From Patiria pectinifera (Eukaryota > Echinodermata > Asteroidea > Valvatida > Asterinidae), in contig CM057149.1 in the NCBI GenBank assembly GCA_029964075.1, forward strand, positions 33,190,900 to 33,254,899: a DNA stretch of 64,000 bases, in the 5' to 3' direction. The position numbers and the translations under genes are program-made. How positions within the stretch are numbered: the first letter of the stretch is position 1; every line of letters begins with the position of its first letter. Shown piece after piece: positions 34,601 through 43,350 of the stretch. The notes below the pieces were generated by a model. The model made no database searches. It saw only the letters and a list, made by a program, of their open reading frames with translations, and was not told the DNA's origin.

Positions 34601-37600
34601 AAGTTGGACTTCATACCTACAGGGTTTCGCTACAGACCTTTGGATTTTCACAGCTCCTTTGGTTCCTTTATAAGAATCGCCGTTGTTACAACATTCCTTT
34701 ACAGCAAAACAGATCTATTTGCTGTGGTACTTAGATGTTAGGCTACAGCAGACCTTACATGTAATTGTATCTCCAGTTTAGCCTTTAACAGTCTACCTAA
34801 CTTGCACTTGAGGTGGTTTTTCATCTTCAGCATTAAGCTCCTTCAACTTTGTTTCAGGCTTTACTGGGAAAGGTTCAACACAACGTGATGACATCAGAAC
34901 CTTCTGGCATCTTGATGATAGACCTAGTTCCCTGGTGCATGACACACAGAAGCTCTGCGCAGCCTTTCCTTTGTCTTCCCATCAAGGCTACTAAGGGTCA
35001 CCTCCAAAGGGATTCCAGTTACCCATCTTAGCTATGACCTACTGCACCTTTAAGGACTATGTACCGGGTAACTACATGTTCTACCATCGCATTGGGTACC
35101 TCGGACAGGGTTGAGATTCCATCTGTATGGTCTTTCATTACCTAGCACTTGGCCAACTATAGAGAGCCAGTTGCATTCCTTCACTAGAGCTATTGACAGT
35201 GCTCAAGACCTTGCATTTGCTCATCGAAAGTCATAATCAAGCTTGTCTTGGTCCGGATGGACAATTCCACAGTTCAGATGTAGTGTACTACATGCTTCTT
35301 CCGGGGAACTCGCTCTTTCTTCTTGCCTGTCCACTTTAGAGACACCCAGTTGGCTGTTGCTTTAACGTTTCACCTGGTCAGAAAGAAGGTGTTGAATTCA
35401 CTTCAACAGAATGATTCTTCTCCCATCAGTATTCAGACAAAGGTCCTCAACATTCTCAGTTTGCTACCAGTACTTGCACCTATCTACAGGTATTTGCATC
35501 CCTTCCAGGCCACCAGCTTCCAATTCCAGCCTTTCGCCAAGTTTATACTCATCCTATAGTCCTCTGATCTTGCAGAATCCTTCAGCTTCAACGCGGCAGG
35601 AATTCATACATGTAGCTCCTTTTTGGCTACAGCAGCCATAATCCCTTTAATCCTAGACCACCTTGGTCTCACAACAGTAATTCTACAAGCAGACACAGCT
35701 ACATGTACTCTCCATCTTGTACCTGGATGCTTCATTATCTGAAAGCTACAGTCTTTGCAGTCAGAAGCAAGTTGATTCCCCATGGGGTATGATAGTAGCT
35801 GCCAATCCCCGATCTGCATCTACACCTTCATTTGGGATTTCGCTGACAGTCTTTCAATCCAGTTTCAGATATCTACTGTCCAGGGTTACTGATGAGCCAT
35901 AATTGTAGTCCTCTATCAGGGTTCCAATGATACATCTACAGTTTCCTCAAAATCACTCTGATGCACGGCAGGTTTATCAGTTGACCGCCTACTGTAAAGT
36001 ACCGGTAGATAGGCCTACCATCTTTGGATCCAACTATCGTCATTGGGTCACTCACCTTGGCCCCTTGCGGAACCAACAGGTACATTGCAACTCTCCTTTC
36101 TGTCAGGTTGCGAAACCCATATTCTTACTGGTTGCTGCAGTAGCTTACCTTAAGAAGGGAATTTCACTAAGTTACCAGGTCATAGCCATTGGCACATGAC
36201 TGCATTTACTTTATTCCATGGGTGAAGTTCAACACACGGAATAATTCAACTTATTTTCAGACCTGATATTTCCGGCCAAGTTGACATCCTCTCCATTAGT
36301 AGCAAAGGATATGGTGGTGCCCCATGCGAGCTCTGCAGAACTACAATGCTCGCACTGATGGCCTTCAAGAGGCTTCATCATCAAGCAAATGCTCGTACAG
36401 TCATCTAGCATCATCTTCAAGCCTCTGTGACCATGATCACTCGATTGTCGGTGCCACCAAAGAGTGCCCTCCCGAAATCGAGGATCAAAATCTCAAGCTC
36501 AGGAAACACCCAGCGTGACAACTTCCTGAACTCAACTGCTTGGAGCTTCCTTTTCAGATACAGGGAACAGGACTCTCTTTTTCAGGTATCAGAAAAGCGG
36601 ACTGCTGGAAGAACCCTTACACTGTGACACCTTGCTTATAGCTGTGGTGCAAGCAGAGGGTTGCATTAGCAGAAAGTCTTCCAGGAAACTGCACAATCAG
36701 CAGCCCGTAAAGCCCGCAAAGCTCCTTTAGAATAGATAGGCAGCATCCGGGTATGTCTAAGCAACCTTTTCATGCCATTTAGAATTGCATGTAGGCCTAG
36801 TTTAGACTTTCAAGAACCACTGCATGTCCCTTTCCCCCCCCTTGAGACTTTCGGTGCTACTCTGCAAATGTAGGTAAACAGAGGTGAGGTATTTTCTGTA
36901 ATGGAATTCCTAAAATCCAAAGGGATTTTCCATTCTAGTAAGAAAATACTCACCTCTGTTTACCATCCCTCCCTTTAAAAAAAAAAACAAAAAACTAGGA
37001 CGAGCTATTATGTTACAGGGTTCTTTGTGGGTGTGGGGCATGCAGTGGACAATGAGGGTGTGGCTTGGGCGCTATTCTTTTCAGCGAATGTTTGTGCGCA
37101 TGCGCGCTGATATGCAAATGTAGGTAAACAGAGGTGAGTATTTTCTTACTAGAATGGAAAATCCCTTTGGATTTTAGGAATTCAATATGGCCAACTCGTG
37201 AATAAGGCCCATTCCAGTATTATGAAAGGAAGTGTAATGTCCGTGACGGAGCCAATTAACCATGATATCTAATTAATGATTCAGAGAAATGATCCAAAAC
37301 TTCTAATCTGTAATCTCCTTGACCATTAATACGATGTATGTATAAGATTTAAAAAATACATTTTCAGGTTTATTCATGGAGCTATTAAAAGCTCTGTCGC
37401 AGACATTATATAATGCTGAAATTGCTCACTTACATACTTAATTTATAGTGAGATGGCAATCTTTAAATTTTAGGGAATGAAACTTCTACAAGATGAAACT
37501 ATGTCAAAGTTTCAAAAGAATAATTGAAACAGTTCTCTGTCTTTCTCAACTGTTGGATTTAAAAGTCCCTTTAGTACTTTGTTGTCACAGATTTGAATTC

Positions 37601-37930
37601 ACAGATTTGAATTTTTTTACCTTTTGGGCTTCTACCTGTAAGTGCTGTATTGGAACCTCCAAGTGTTCTGCAAACAGAGGTAAGATGGAGTTTTAAACAA
37701 TATTTCTAAACATGTTTTGGTTTTTCTCTCTATTTGTTTACCCTGTGTTCATTTAGCTGCAAGAGCTGCGTGGGAACATCCGTGTGTTCTGCAGGGTGCG
37801 CTACGACTCCCGCACTGATTGCTGCTTGGACTTCCCTGATGATCAGGAAATCTGCGGCACCAACCCAGCCGGCAAGAAGATGATGTACAGTTTTGATAAA
37901 GTCTTCACTCCAGCCTCCAAGCAAACAGAG
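16176..37930 (+). CDS. Kinesin-14 (C-terminal motor), 5' ten coding exons; motor mostly missing
   Basis: Exons: 16176-16640, 24806-24913, 26605-26850, 27458-27571, 27765-27974, 28621-28692, 29364-29498, 30447-30657, 31437-31576, 37757-37930. All have GT-AG borders and the frame is kept through 625 codons. Order along the protein: MGSGSS start (fits an N-myristoylation site), disordered Gly/Tyr/Gln-rich tract to about 155, two WW-like units (about 180-197 and 277-293), a UBA-like helix segment (about 318-346), coiled coil (about 355-440), linker, second helix (about 520-570), then the neck and motor start ELRGNIRVFCRVR. That string is the signature of minus-end-directed kinesin-14 motors. The P-loop, switch regions and end of the motor are not seen before the N gap. 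The start ATG at 16176 was preferred because the frame upstream has no ATG. Subfamily (KIFC1/KIFC3-type or other) is not assigned. Confidence 0.88.
16665..17168. mobile_element. 504-bp MITE with long TIRs, in kinesin intron 1
   Basis: CAGGGTGAGT... at the left and ...CTCACCCTG at the right, flanked by TACA on both sides. Inner inverted matches (ATTCAAGTCACTCATGTACTTTTC against GAAAAGTACATGAGTGATTTGAAT) show the arms run for about 200 bp. The element begins 24 bp after the exon 1 splice donor. Confidence 0.8.
17169..17729. other. Kinesin intron 1: no feature apart from homopolymers
   Basis: AT-rich intron with a C-run/A-run near 17431 and short frames only. Confidence 0.5.
17730..18246. mobile_element. 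TTAA-flanked MITE, family copy 1
   Basis: TTAA followed by AGGTACAGTCCATCATTTG at the left; CAAACGATGGACTGTAGCT followed by TTAA at the right. A TTAA target is typical of piggyBac and Kolobok transposons. A diverged second copy lies at about 29797-30207 (shared GAAGTTTCAGCTCGG and GAATAATTTCACA segments). Confidence 0.75.
18247..19470. other. Kinesin intron 1: no recognisable feature
   Basis: G-runs lie at 18282-18340; the rest is AT-rich intron. No exon-like segment with splice sites was found. Confidence 0.5.
19470..20140. repeat. Local tandem duplication, about 221-bp period, 2.5 copies
   Basis: GCATATGGGAAATTATGCA occurs at 19493 and 19714 and is followed by nearly identical sequence through ATAATTGACG. 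A third, partial copy (AAGAGTTTGATGCCCCCACC...) covers about 20018-20140. The T-tract length differs between copies. Confidence 0.8.
20366..20656. mobile_element. GGTAGG-rich MITE, copy A
   Basis: Ends AAGGCCCAAAAAAATA...CTGCTTCC and GGAAGCAG...GGCCTAA are inverted. The interior has GGGTAGGTAGGTAGGG and AGTCAAGGGTAAAAGG. A second copy in the same orientation is at 28824-29069. Confidence 0.7.
20698..20795. repeat. Inverted repeat, about 35-40-bp arms
   Basis: CATAGTAAATTGTGACATAA... (20703 on) is mirrored by TTATGTCACGATTTACTATG (about 20772-20791), leaving a short spacer. It is a strong hairpin in either strand. Confidence 0.75.
21480..21860. mobile_element. Nested MITE with CAGGTGCGGATCCAG ends
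   Basis: Left end CAGGTGCGGATCCAGAGGGG and right end CTCCTGGATCTGCCCCTG are inverted, and ACAGT flanks both sides. Long G- and C-runs are inside each arm. It lies inside the 2.7-kb element and so inserted later. Confidence 0.65.
22030..22290. promoter_or_regulatory. Promoter-like motif cluster inside the 2.7-kb element
   Basis: CCAATCA at about 22037 and 22194, TGACGTCA at about 22220, and GATTGGCTGAGGCGGGA near 22248 (inverted CCAAT next to a GC box), then TTGCATAAAT. This is the combination of NF-Y, CRE and GC-box motifs seen in ubiquitous promoters. It could be the transposon's own promoter or an alternative promoter for the kinesin. Confidence 0.3.
23607..24805. other. Kinesin intron 1, 3' part: no feature assigned
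   Basis: AT-rich. A 112-codon frame at 24240-24578 has no recognisable domain and lacks convincing splice sites. A GC-richer stretch at 24590-24700 is unassigned. Confidence 0.5.
24806..27571 (+). CDS. Kinesin exons 2-4: two WW-like units
   Basis: Exon 2 (24806-24913, 36 codons) ends in GKRYYLDNWDTQ, and exon 3 (26605-26850, 82 codons) opens with EWQAFP. Together these give the G-x-x-YY-x(5)-T...W-x-x-P pattern of the second half of a WW domain. Exon 4 (27458-27571, 38 codons) has CYFDEDSGMWVKMP, a second similar unit. WW domains bind proline-rich peptides. First-strand tryptophans are not clear, so these may be divergent or only WW-like. All three exons are phase 0. Confidence 0.7.
24914..26132. 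other. Kinesin intron 2: no feature assigned
   Basis: AT-rich intron; no repeat family or exon recognised before the MITE at 26133. Confidence 0.5.
26133..26569. mobile_element. MITE with GGGTTGCGTTCC ends
   Basis: GGGTTGCGTTCC (26133) is mirrored by GGAACGCAGCCC (ending 26569). The interior has several AACGTTGG and TTGGCAAA(C/T)GC motifs in both orientations. It ends 35 bp upstream of the kinesin exon 3 acceptor. Confidence 0.65.
27765..27974 (+). CDS. Kinesin exon 5: UBA-like segment and start of coiled coil
   Basis: 70 codons, phase 0. DIVAALRQSNYDPDDAISTF resembles the second and third helices of UBA/CUE domains (a short hydrophobic helix, a turn with Asn-Tyr-Asp, then an Ala-Ile helix), which bind ubiquitin. 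It is followed by a charged heptad region (EKDEKISVLQEKYTKV) that starts the stalk. Confidence 0.7.
28246..28470 (-). mobile_element. tRNA-derived SINE, copy 1
   Basis: On the minus strand, 28408-28336 reads as a tRNA-like unit with a box-A-like segment (GGTCAAGTGGTAAGAC), a CTAGAAA anticodon-loop-like stretch similar to tRNA-Ser(AGA), and a degenerate box B (GGTACGAGTCC). The same family is at 50441-50660 and, truncated, at 38398-38533. Confidence 0.75.
28824..29069. mobile_element. GGTAGG-rich MITE, copy B
   Basis: Ends AAGGCCCAAAATATAATAG and CTATTTTTTTTGGCTTA are inverted around CTGCTTCCG / CGGAAGCAG. The interior shares GCATTTGAAAATAGGGTAGG and AGTCAAGGGTAAAAGG with copy A at 20366-20656. 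Confidence 0.7.
29177..29318 (+). pseudogene. Two decayed duplicates of kinesin coiled-coil exon 7
   Basis: 29177-29215 and 29252-29318 each repeat the core of the real exon at 29364-29498 (pattern LE-V/M-E-x-K/N-x-AS-L/H-RL). The second copy begins GAGCTACAG after an AG acceptor, but no GT donor follows it, and the first lacks an obvious acceptor. They look like remnants of tandem exon duplication and would not be spliced normally. Confidence 0.55.
29797..30207. mobile_element. TTAA-type MITE, diverged family copy 2
   Basis: Left AAGGATCATTGGCATT and right AAATGCAAATGATCCT are inverted. The interior shares GAAGTTTCAGCTCGG and a GAATAATTTCACA segment with 17730-18246. The right edge is TTTAAAG; the left TTAA is lost. 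Confidence 0.55.
30658..31436. other. Kinesin intron 8: no feature assigned
   Basis: AT-rich intron between exons 8 and 9 with a G-run near 30750; nothing else recognised. Confidence 0.5.
32065..33010 (+). pseudogene. DIRS gag-like frame, broken
   Basis: Begins ATGGCGGACTCCGCC just inside the left terminal repeat. Sense-looking sequence moves between frames (Ser/Gly/Thr-rich, then His and Pro runs, then an Arg-Ser-Asp-rich tail such as RSRSRARSRSDSDDRHRRR around 32790-32900), so at least two frameshifts have accumulated. An Arg/Ser-rich C-terminus is common in gag-like RNA-binding proteins. The 296-codon open frame across this region mixes reading frames and is not the original protein. Confidence 0.45.
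33011..36861 (+). pseudogene. DIRS internal region, no intact enzyme frame
   Basis: About 3.9 kb where an RT/RNase H and a tyrosine recombinase would be expected. Only frames below about 140 codons remain, and I could not identify catalytic motifs. A 21-base A-run interrupts near 33500. Confidence 0.4.
37208..37335. repeat. Dispersed repeat, shared with 47164-47286
   Basis: Core GATATCTAATTAATGAT(T/C)CAGAG and AATGATCCAAAAC are shared, with about 15-20% divergence by eye, in the same orientation. The family is unclassified. Confidence 0.7.
37757..37930 (+). CDS. Kinesin exon 10: neck and first part of motor domain
   Basis: 58 codons, acceptor TTCATTTAG, donor GTGAAA. LQELRGNIRVFCRVR is the neck/motor junction diagnostic of kinesin-14, followed by the beta-1 region and YSFDKVFTPASKQTE, the segment before the P-loop. 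The previous exon ends KLLYNQ, which joins in frame. The next exon should carry GQTGSGKT, but it is not found in the remaining 600 bp before the gap. Confidence 0.92.
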
Positions 37931-38066
37931 GTGAAATACTGCCAAGTCCTTGTCACCCAGTATAATGAATATTATACATCGTCAACAAACAGTTTTCTAC
38001 TTTTCCCCATTATGCAAAGAAAATGCCTGTTCATAATGAGTGTTTTTAGCAGGGGATGTAGTTGAG

Positions 38067-38136
38067 TCCATCACAAGTCCATCACAAGTGACAAGTCCAG
38101 TCACAAGTCCAGTCACAAGCCCATCACAAGTCCATA
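38067..38136. repeat. TCACAAGTCCA minisatellite
   Basis: Seven or so imperfect 10-16-bp units of (A/G)TCACAAGTCCA follow kinesin exon 10. Confidence 0.8.
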
Positions 38137-38397
38137 ACAAAGGAATGCTTTTGTCAAAGCTCATTTGAATAGCTTGTGGGTTGAATTGAGACTGGATGAC
38201 TTGCAATGGACTCGACTACATCCCTGGTTTTTAATTCTGAACAGTTATTCAACTTTTTAAAAAAAATTCAGCAAGAAATGGGGACAAAGTCTAATATGTT
38301 GTATCTGATGTTCAATACATGTAGCAACAGCAACAAATCAATGCTGTGTTTTGCCTTTCACTGACATAATTTCATAAACACTGTTTTCTCAGTACTG

Positions 38398-38533
38398 TCT
38401 GAGACACATTCACAAGCTTACTCGGTGGGGCTCTCAACCCTCAACCTTCTGCTTACTAGTGCAGTCATCTTACCACTTGACCTCAGTGTTTGGCTGTCTG
38501 GTTCACATCTGACATGTCAGGGAAAGAATGTGT
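38398..38533 (-). mobile_element. tRNA-derived SINE, truncated by the assembly gap
   Basis: TGCTTACTAGTGCAGTCATCTTACCACTTGACCTC matches the tRNA-like part of the copies at 28246 and 50441, but box B is eroded. The N gap starts inside this copy, so a repeat probably caused the assembly break. Confidence 0.6.
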
Positions 38534-39033
38534 NNNNNNNNNNNNNNNNNNNNNNNNNNNNNNNNNNNNNNNNNNNNNNNNNNNNNNNNNNNNNNNNNNN
38601 NNNNNNNNNNNNNNNNNNNNNNNNNNNNNNNNNNNNNNNNNNNNNNNNNNNNNNNNNNNNNNNNNNNNNNNNNNNNNNNNNNNNNNNNNNNNNNNNNNNN
38701 NNNNNNNNNNNNNNNNNNNNNNNNNNNNNNNNNNNNNNNNNNNNNNNNNNNNNNNNNNNNNNNNNNNNNNNNNNNNNNNNNNNNNNNNNNNNNNNNNNNN
38801 NNNNNNNNNNNNNNNNNNNNNNNNNNNNNNNNNNNNNNNNNNNNNNNNNNNNNNNNNNNNNNNNNNNNNNNNNNNNNNNNNNNNNNNNNNNNNNNNNNNN
38901 NNNNNNNNNNNNNNNNNNNNNNNNNNNNNNNNNNNNNNNNNNNNNNNNNNNNNNNNNNNNNNNNNNNNNNNNNNNNNNNNNNNNNNNNNNNNNNNNNNNN
39001 NNNNNNNNNNNNNNNNNNNNNNNNNNNNNNNNN
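38534..39033. other. Assembly gap of exactly 500 N
   Basis: The run is a round 500 bases, so the size is a placeholder. The missing kinesin motor exons (about 250 residues) are expected here, which implies a true gap of several kilobases. Confidence 0.95.
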
Positions 39034-41548
39034 TTTGCAAATGTTGTATTTGCCCTTTAACTTGAAAAGTAACACAAAAGTCACCTGAAACCTAACTTAA
39101 AGAAAGAATGACAAAATAAAAATAACTATTTAATGAAAAACGGAGGGAAAAACCCCTCATAGTGCATTACCAAAACAAATTCGGACACAAATCTAAAAAA
39201 AAAATCATTCTCAAGCATGTCAAGGCCTATTCAGGACAAAGGTACATCCTACAAGTAGATGAGAACAGTAATGATAACAGATAGGCCTAACATATTGGCT
39301 ATGCCAAATTGGATTCAAATTTTATGTTTATGATCTTGTGATCATGATTATGATCTTCGTAATCATCATGTAAATATTTGTTTTCATTCTTGGCAATGTC
39401 AAGGCAACAAATTGAAAGAAAAATAACAAACATATACAAAGGCTGTCAGGTTATTCAAATGGTTAAAAGGGAAGAATGTATTATCCAGACGCCACAGCTT
39501 TGGTTGTGTACAAACATGACAAAGTCTATGGAGAGTATTTTCTAACAAAATTACAAACATTTCTCAGTCAGTCTCAGATTCACGTCTTTCCAACATTTTT
39601 GCAATGACTGACCTTCACCGAGATATGATGGAACAATTGGCGTCAGAATGCAACATTCTTTCTGCTCAAACTTACAGGGGCCCAAATATGGGCTAAATTA
39701 CAAACAGAAAAATACTCCCATGAACATGATGAAACAATGTTAACAGAACGTCAGAAGCGAACGCCAAAAAAAGACGGAAAGTCATGGACATCACTCATGT
39801 TGTTGCAACGAAACTATAAAATAACATCCTCTATCGTCCAATTTTAAGTTTCGTTACCGTATTTACAAATTCATTGGCCCGCAGCTGCAGTTAGCAACCA
39901 CATAGACTTGCCCAAGTCTGGGTTTTGCTGATCAGTGCAGTAAACGTACGCATAGCGCATACACAATGCATACAGCCAGACGTATTAAAATGAATATTAA
40001 ATTAATAATACTGTAATGATGACATATTTTTTCAATTGAACACTCACACGAGAAACTGTATAGACATTCATTCAAATGCTAGATTAATTGTTTTAAAAAC
40101 TGTAGGGGACTACATAAAAGTAAACCAATTAGAAACTAGAATTGAAGACAAAACTTGCGAGGAAATTCGACAAAGTAATTATAAACAACTGTTCTTCCCC
40201 AGGTATGACAGATTAAAGAAGACGAATCACAAACCAAAATAGTGCTAGACTTATTGAAAGAATAATCCAAGCTACTGAAAGCAAAGTCCAGTTGATATGT
40301 TCAGTTGTAGTACTTCTGAAAAAAAAGCCGATCCATTTTTTTCAAAGTCTGTCAATGACATCCAACTGATTTCATGATTTCATGTATTTTTTGTGTTTTT
40401 TCCCCTGTATGAATTACTCATCAGGCTTGTCTACATTTTGAAATGTTTCACTCAGGGTTTTAACATCAATTGTATAAAAACGTCAGCAGAAGCATATTAT
40501 TAGTTTCATTGCAAAGAAATTAGGAATTTCTAAGGTTTTTTTTTATAGAATTGCTCATCATCTGGCCTGCACCTTGAAATGTTTTCGTCAGTGTCTTGAC
40601 ATTATATAAAAACATTTTGGCAGTATTATTTAAGGACAAAATTGAAATATTATTAGTTTTGTTGCAACGAAATTAGGAATTTTAAGTGTTTTCTTTTCTT
40701 CTTAGAATTGCATGTACCTACAGTATCATCATCATGGCTATACTGTTTTGAAATGATTCTCTCAGGGTTTTAACATTGTTTGAAAACATAGTTTTGTTTT
40801 AACGAATTTAGGAATTTGTAGTGTTTCTTTCTAGGCCTACAAGCATGACAAGTACTCATCATCATGGTACATGCTGTAACGGGATTACACACTTATCACC
40901 AACTGTATGTTATATTTCCTTTATATTGATGACGTAGGGCTTGAATGGGGCATGCTGGGATATAATCAAAGATGGCTAATGATATAATGTTTATGTGATT
41001 TCCAATCAGTCGTAGAACAGAACCGAATAAACCAGATGATCATTTCCTTGTTAATCCAAAGTCGCCCGATATATCGATGATTTGAACCCTTGATTGTTGT
41101 AACTTGGACCCAGGAAGGTTACAATGCCTACATTTTGAAAGTTTCACTCTGGGTTGGGCCTACATAAAAACATTGGCAGAAGTGTGTTAATCGATGACCA
41201 AAAATGGGGATACTTAGTTTTGTAAGGATTGTATTGTAGCAATTATTGTTTATCGTGGGAACACTGTTTTTCAAAGGCCGATCAATCGATAGTCATTAAA
41301 AATAGAAGAAAAAACAATAAAACAATGATAAATAAGACATTTTTCTTAGAATTGCTCTTCACTTCTTGGCTCACATTTTGAAATTCAATGGAATACTACT
41401 TAGAGTTAGACAGTCAAAACAAAGCAGATCAATAGGTAAAGCAACCAACCTGTTGAAAAACAGAAAAAAAATCTTGAACTGAAGCCTAGAAATATGATTC
41501 TATCTTCCCCGTTTGCACCATCGATCCTTTTTCTTAATTTATACACAG
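39034..41548. other. No gene recognised; AT-rich, locally repetitive
   Basis: I searched both strands for kinesin P-loop, SSRSH, LVDLAGSE and DOCK SH3 segments and found none. A loosely repeated phrase (TTTTGAAATG...CTCAGGGTTTTAACAT...) recurs about 40436-40770 and more weakly near 41130. Confidence 0.45.
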
Positions 41549-41630
41549 ACAAGCAAGAGGGACTGGCAACAAGTCTAGTTCATCGTGGCAGTCCAGTGAG
41601 TTGGCCGACTCTGTCCGTTGCTCTATGTGA
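41549..41630 (+). CDS. Candidate last exon of the kinesin gene
   Basis: Acceptor CTTAATTTATACACAG is preceded by a pyrimidine tract. The frame QARGTGNKSSSSWQSSELAD runs to TGA at 41628-41630. A short Ser-rich tail after a C-terminal motor would be ordinary for kinesin-14. The preceding exon is not visible, so frame continuity cannot be tested. Confidence 0.25.
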
Positions 41631-42202
41631 TCACTCAGTCTCAGCGTAGTTTTGCTTGACCTATCTTCATGTACCGAAATTTCCTTCACACCCGAGATTT
41701 AATTTTTTGGGGCCTTCAGTTAATAAACAATAATGAAAATAATCTTATTTTACAGGCCGCCCCATGTTATGTTCATGAGCGAGACAACACGGTCAACAGA
41801 TTAACAAATGGGATAACGACATTGAGATTCCTAGTCATGCTAGTTTCGGCGCACTGAATTAACAAATCCGTTGATAGTTTATGATACCTACCTAGTTTCG
41901 TTGCAACAATGTCACTAATTTTTTTCTGCAGAGACCTAGTATCAGAAAGCGATAACATATCCTAAAAAGCCATATATTTAAAATATTTAAGCATTTACTA
42001 AAAAGAAAAACACTTAGAATTTTTCAGACCAGTCTCATAGGGTTTGTGCACAATACGTCAAGCTTGAAGTCCAGGTATGGAATTCTTTCCAAACAGACAA
42101 ACAAAAACGAAGCCACTCCCACAATATTTCTACTCAAAATCATCACGAAATGTCCCCAAATATTCGTGACAGTAAAACCAAAAGAGGGATACGATATCTT
42201 AC

Positions 42203-42239
42203 CAACTGCCACCTTATTTTCTGTCACTGGTTTCCACAT
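42203..42239 (-). CDS. DOCK3/DOCK4-like first coding exon
   Basis: Minus-strand ATG at 42237-42239 with A at -3, reading MWKPVTENKVAV plus one base, then donor GTAAGA. DOCK3 and DOCK4 begin with a short exon of the form MW-x-P-T-E...EKYGV before the SH3 domain. Length, MW-x-P start, Lys and terminal Val agree. The gene would be a Rac/Rap guanine-nucleotide exchange factor. Further exons are not found within the window, so intron 1 must be very long, as in vertebrate DOCK4. The call rests on 12 codons plus the neighbouring ZNF277. Confidence 0.5.
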
Positions 42240-42636
42240 TTTAACTGAAGTTTCGCCATGAGCTTCCACCAAAGAAAAACGGAAGTAAACTCGCAAAAAC
42301 AGTAGTTTGCGCTTGTTGCAACAATACGGACACACGTCCCGTACACTATGCTTGAACTATGACACCTGCCAAATGCATGAAATGTATGTACCAGACTTTA
42401 TAGTCTCTTTCACGGTAAATGTAATACGAAACTTATAATTGTAATTTGAAAAACTACTATAAAATATTTATTTTTGATTAGGTCTAAAAACGATTTATAA
42501 AATTTATTTTGTGTACATACCATTCACTTTCACTGTATACGGTTTAAGTTATTATAGAATGTCTGAAAGTGGCAAACATGGCAGCCCCCGGGTCCGTGGG
42601 CTAGATAGCTATTGTTTTGATCTGATTCTAGTAACA

Positions 42637-42674
42637 CCAAAGATCGTATATAGGAGCCAAAAACGATCTTTGGT
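42637..42674. repeat. Hairpin CCAAAGATCGT / ACGATCTTTGG
   Basis: Perfect 11-bp inverted arms with a 16-bp spacer, upstream of the candidate ZNF277 donor. Confidence 0.8.
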
Positions 42675-42911
42675 AACACAAGGGAAGGTGCGTAACAGTT
42701 GATGCGTTTGCCTGTATGTGTAACTTGTTAGATTTTTACTTAAACAATTGCACTTGTACGCATGCGCATACTATCGTTCCGCTTCTACACCATACCCCCG
42801 CGGCGCGCTCCGAGCGATCGAACCCGAAAATGACTGCGATCATTCTGCGTGCGTGCTCGTTTCAAGTGTTAACCGGCTCAGTGCGGACAACAATTTTGCG
42901 GGCTTCTGAAC

Positions 42912-42941
42912 CTATGAGGCTCCACTGCGTGGAGCCTCATA
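42912..42941. repeat. Perfect hairpin, 13-bp arms, short loop
   Basis: CTATGAGGCTCCA and TGGAGCCTCATAG are separated by a few bases (about CTGCG). The hairpin is very stable in RNA or cruciform DNA. Confidence 0.85.
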
Positions 42942-43261
42942 GTTCTAGGAGTAAGGTGTCATTAGAATTGAGAAAAGTCTGCTTTTGATTGTAAAGGTGA
43001 TTTTTGAGCAATAAAAAATATTTCGACTCTAAAACAAAACAGGGGCCCTACACTACACCGTACACGGTCAGGGTGATCGCCTAAATTTTGACTAACATTT
43101 TTAATCATGAAATATTTCGGAAAGGTGGAAAAATTTCCGTACTGGGCCACCACTTTTTAAAATTAATTTTCAAGCACCAAAAGTTGCATTCTTTATGGTT
43201 ATTCCCTCCACTTTCCCTCCTCTACTCTCACCCTCTCCTTTCCTTTATTCCTATTTATTAA

Positions 43262-43350
43262 TCAGTCACTTACTTCATCGAGATTCGAACCCCGGACTCT
43301 TTGTTGATACACAAGACTTTTAACTGCTAGGCTGGGCACGATCGCTGTTG
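43262..43350 (-). mobile_element. tRNA-like SINE fragment, second family
   Basis: The minus strand contains GGGGTTCGAATCTCGATG (box B) preceded by an AGCAGTTAAAAGTC box-A-like stretch. Spacing of about 50 bp is right for a tRNA-derived SINE head. It differs from the family at 28246 and 50441. Confidence 0.5.

Larger units (their letters stand above)
31838..37183 (+). mobile_element. DIRS-type retrotransposon (decayed), 5.35 kb
   Basis: Left terminal repeat 31838-32008 is inverted at 36989-37182 (shared GGTAAACAGAGGTGAG and GCGCATGCGC segments). A third block, 36862-36964, is the internal complementary region. Its first half is the exact reverse complement of the outer left end, and its second half is the exact reverse complement of the outer right end. 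This joined-ends block is the hallmark of DIRS elements, which replicate through circles. It sits just inside the right terminal repeat, as in DIRS-1. No target duplication is seen, also as expected. RT and tyrosine-recombinase motifs are not recognisable in any long frame, so the coding part is degraded or highly diverged. Confidence 0.75.

Noticed and set aside
38425-39088. Open frames of 185-211 codons across the N run
   Set aside because: They consist of unknown bases; no coding claim is possible.
42024-42335. 103-codon minus-strand frame as a gene
   Set aside because: A good donor (GTAAGA) lies inside it right after MWKPVTENKVAV, so only the short first exon was kept; the rest reads through an intron.
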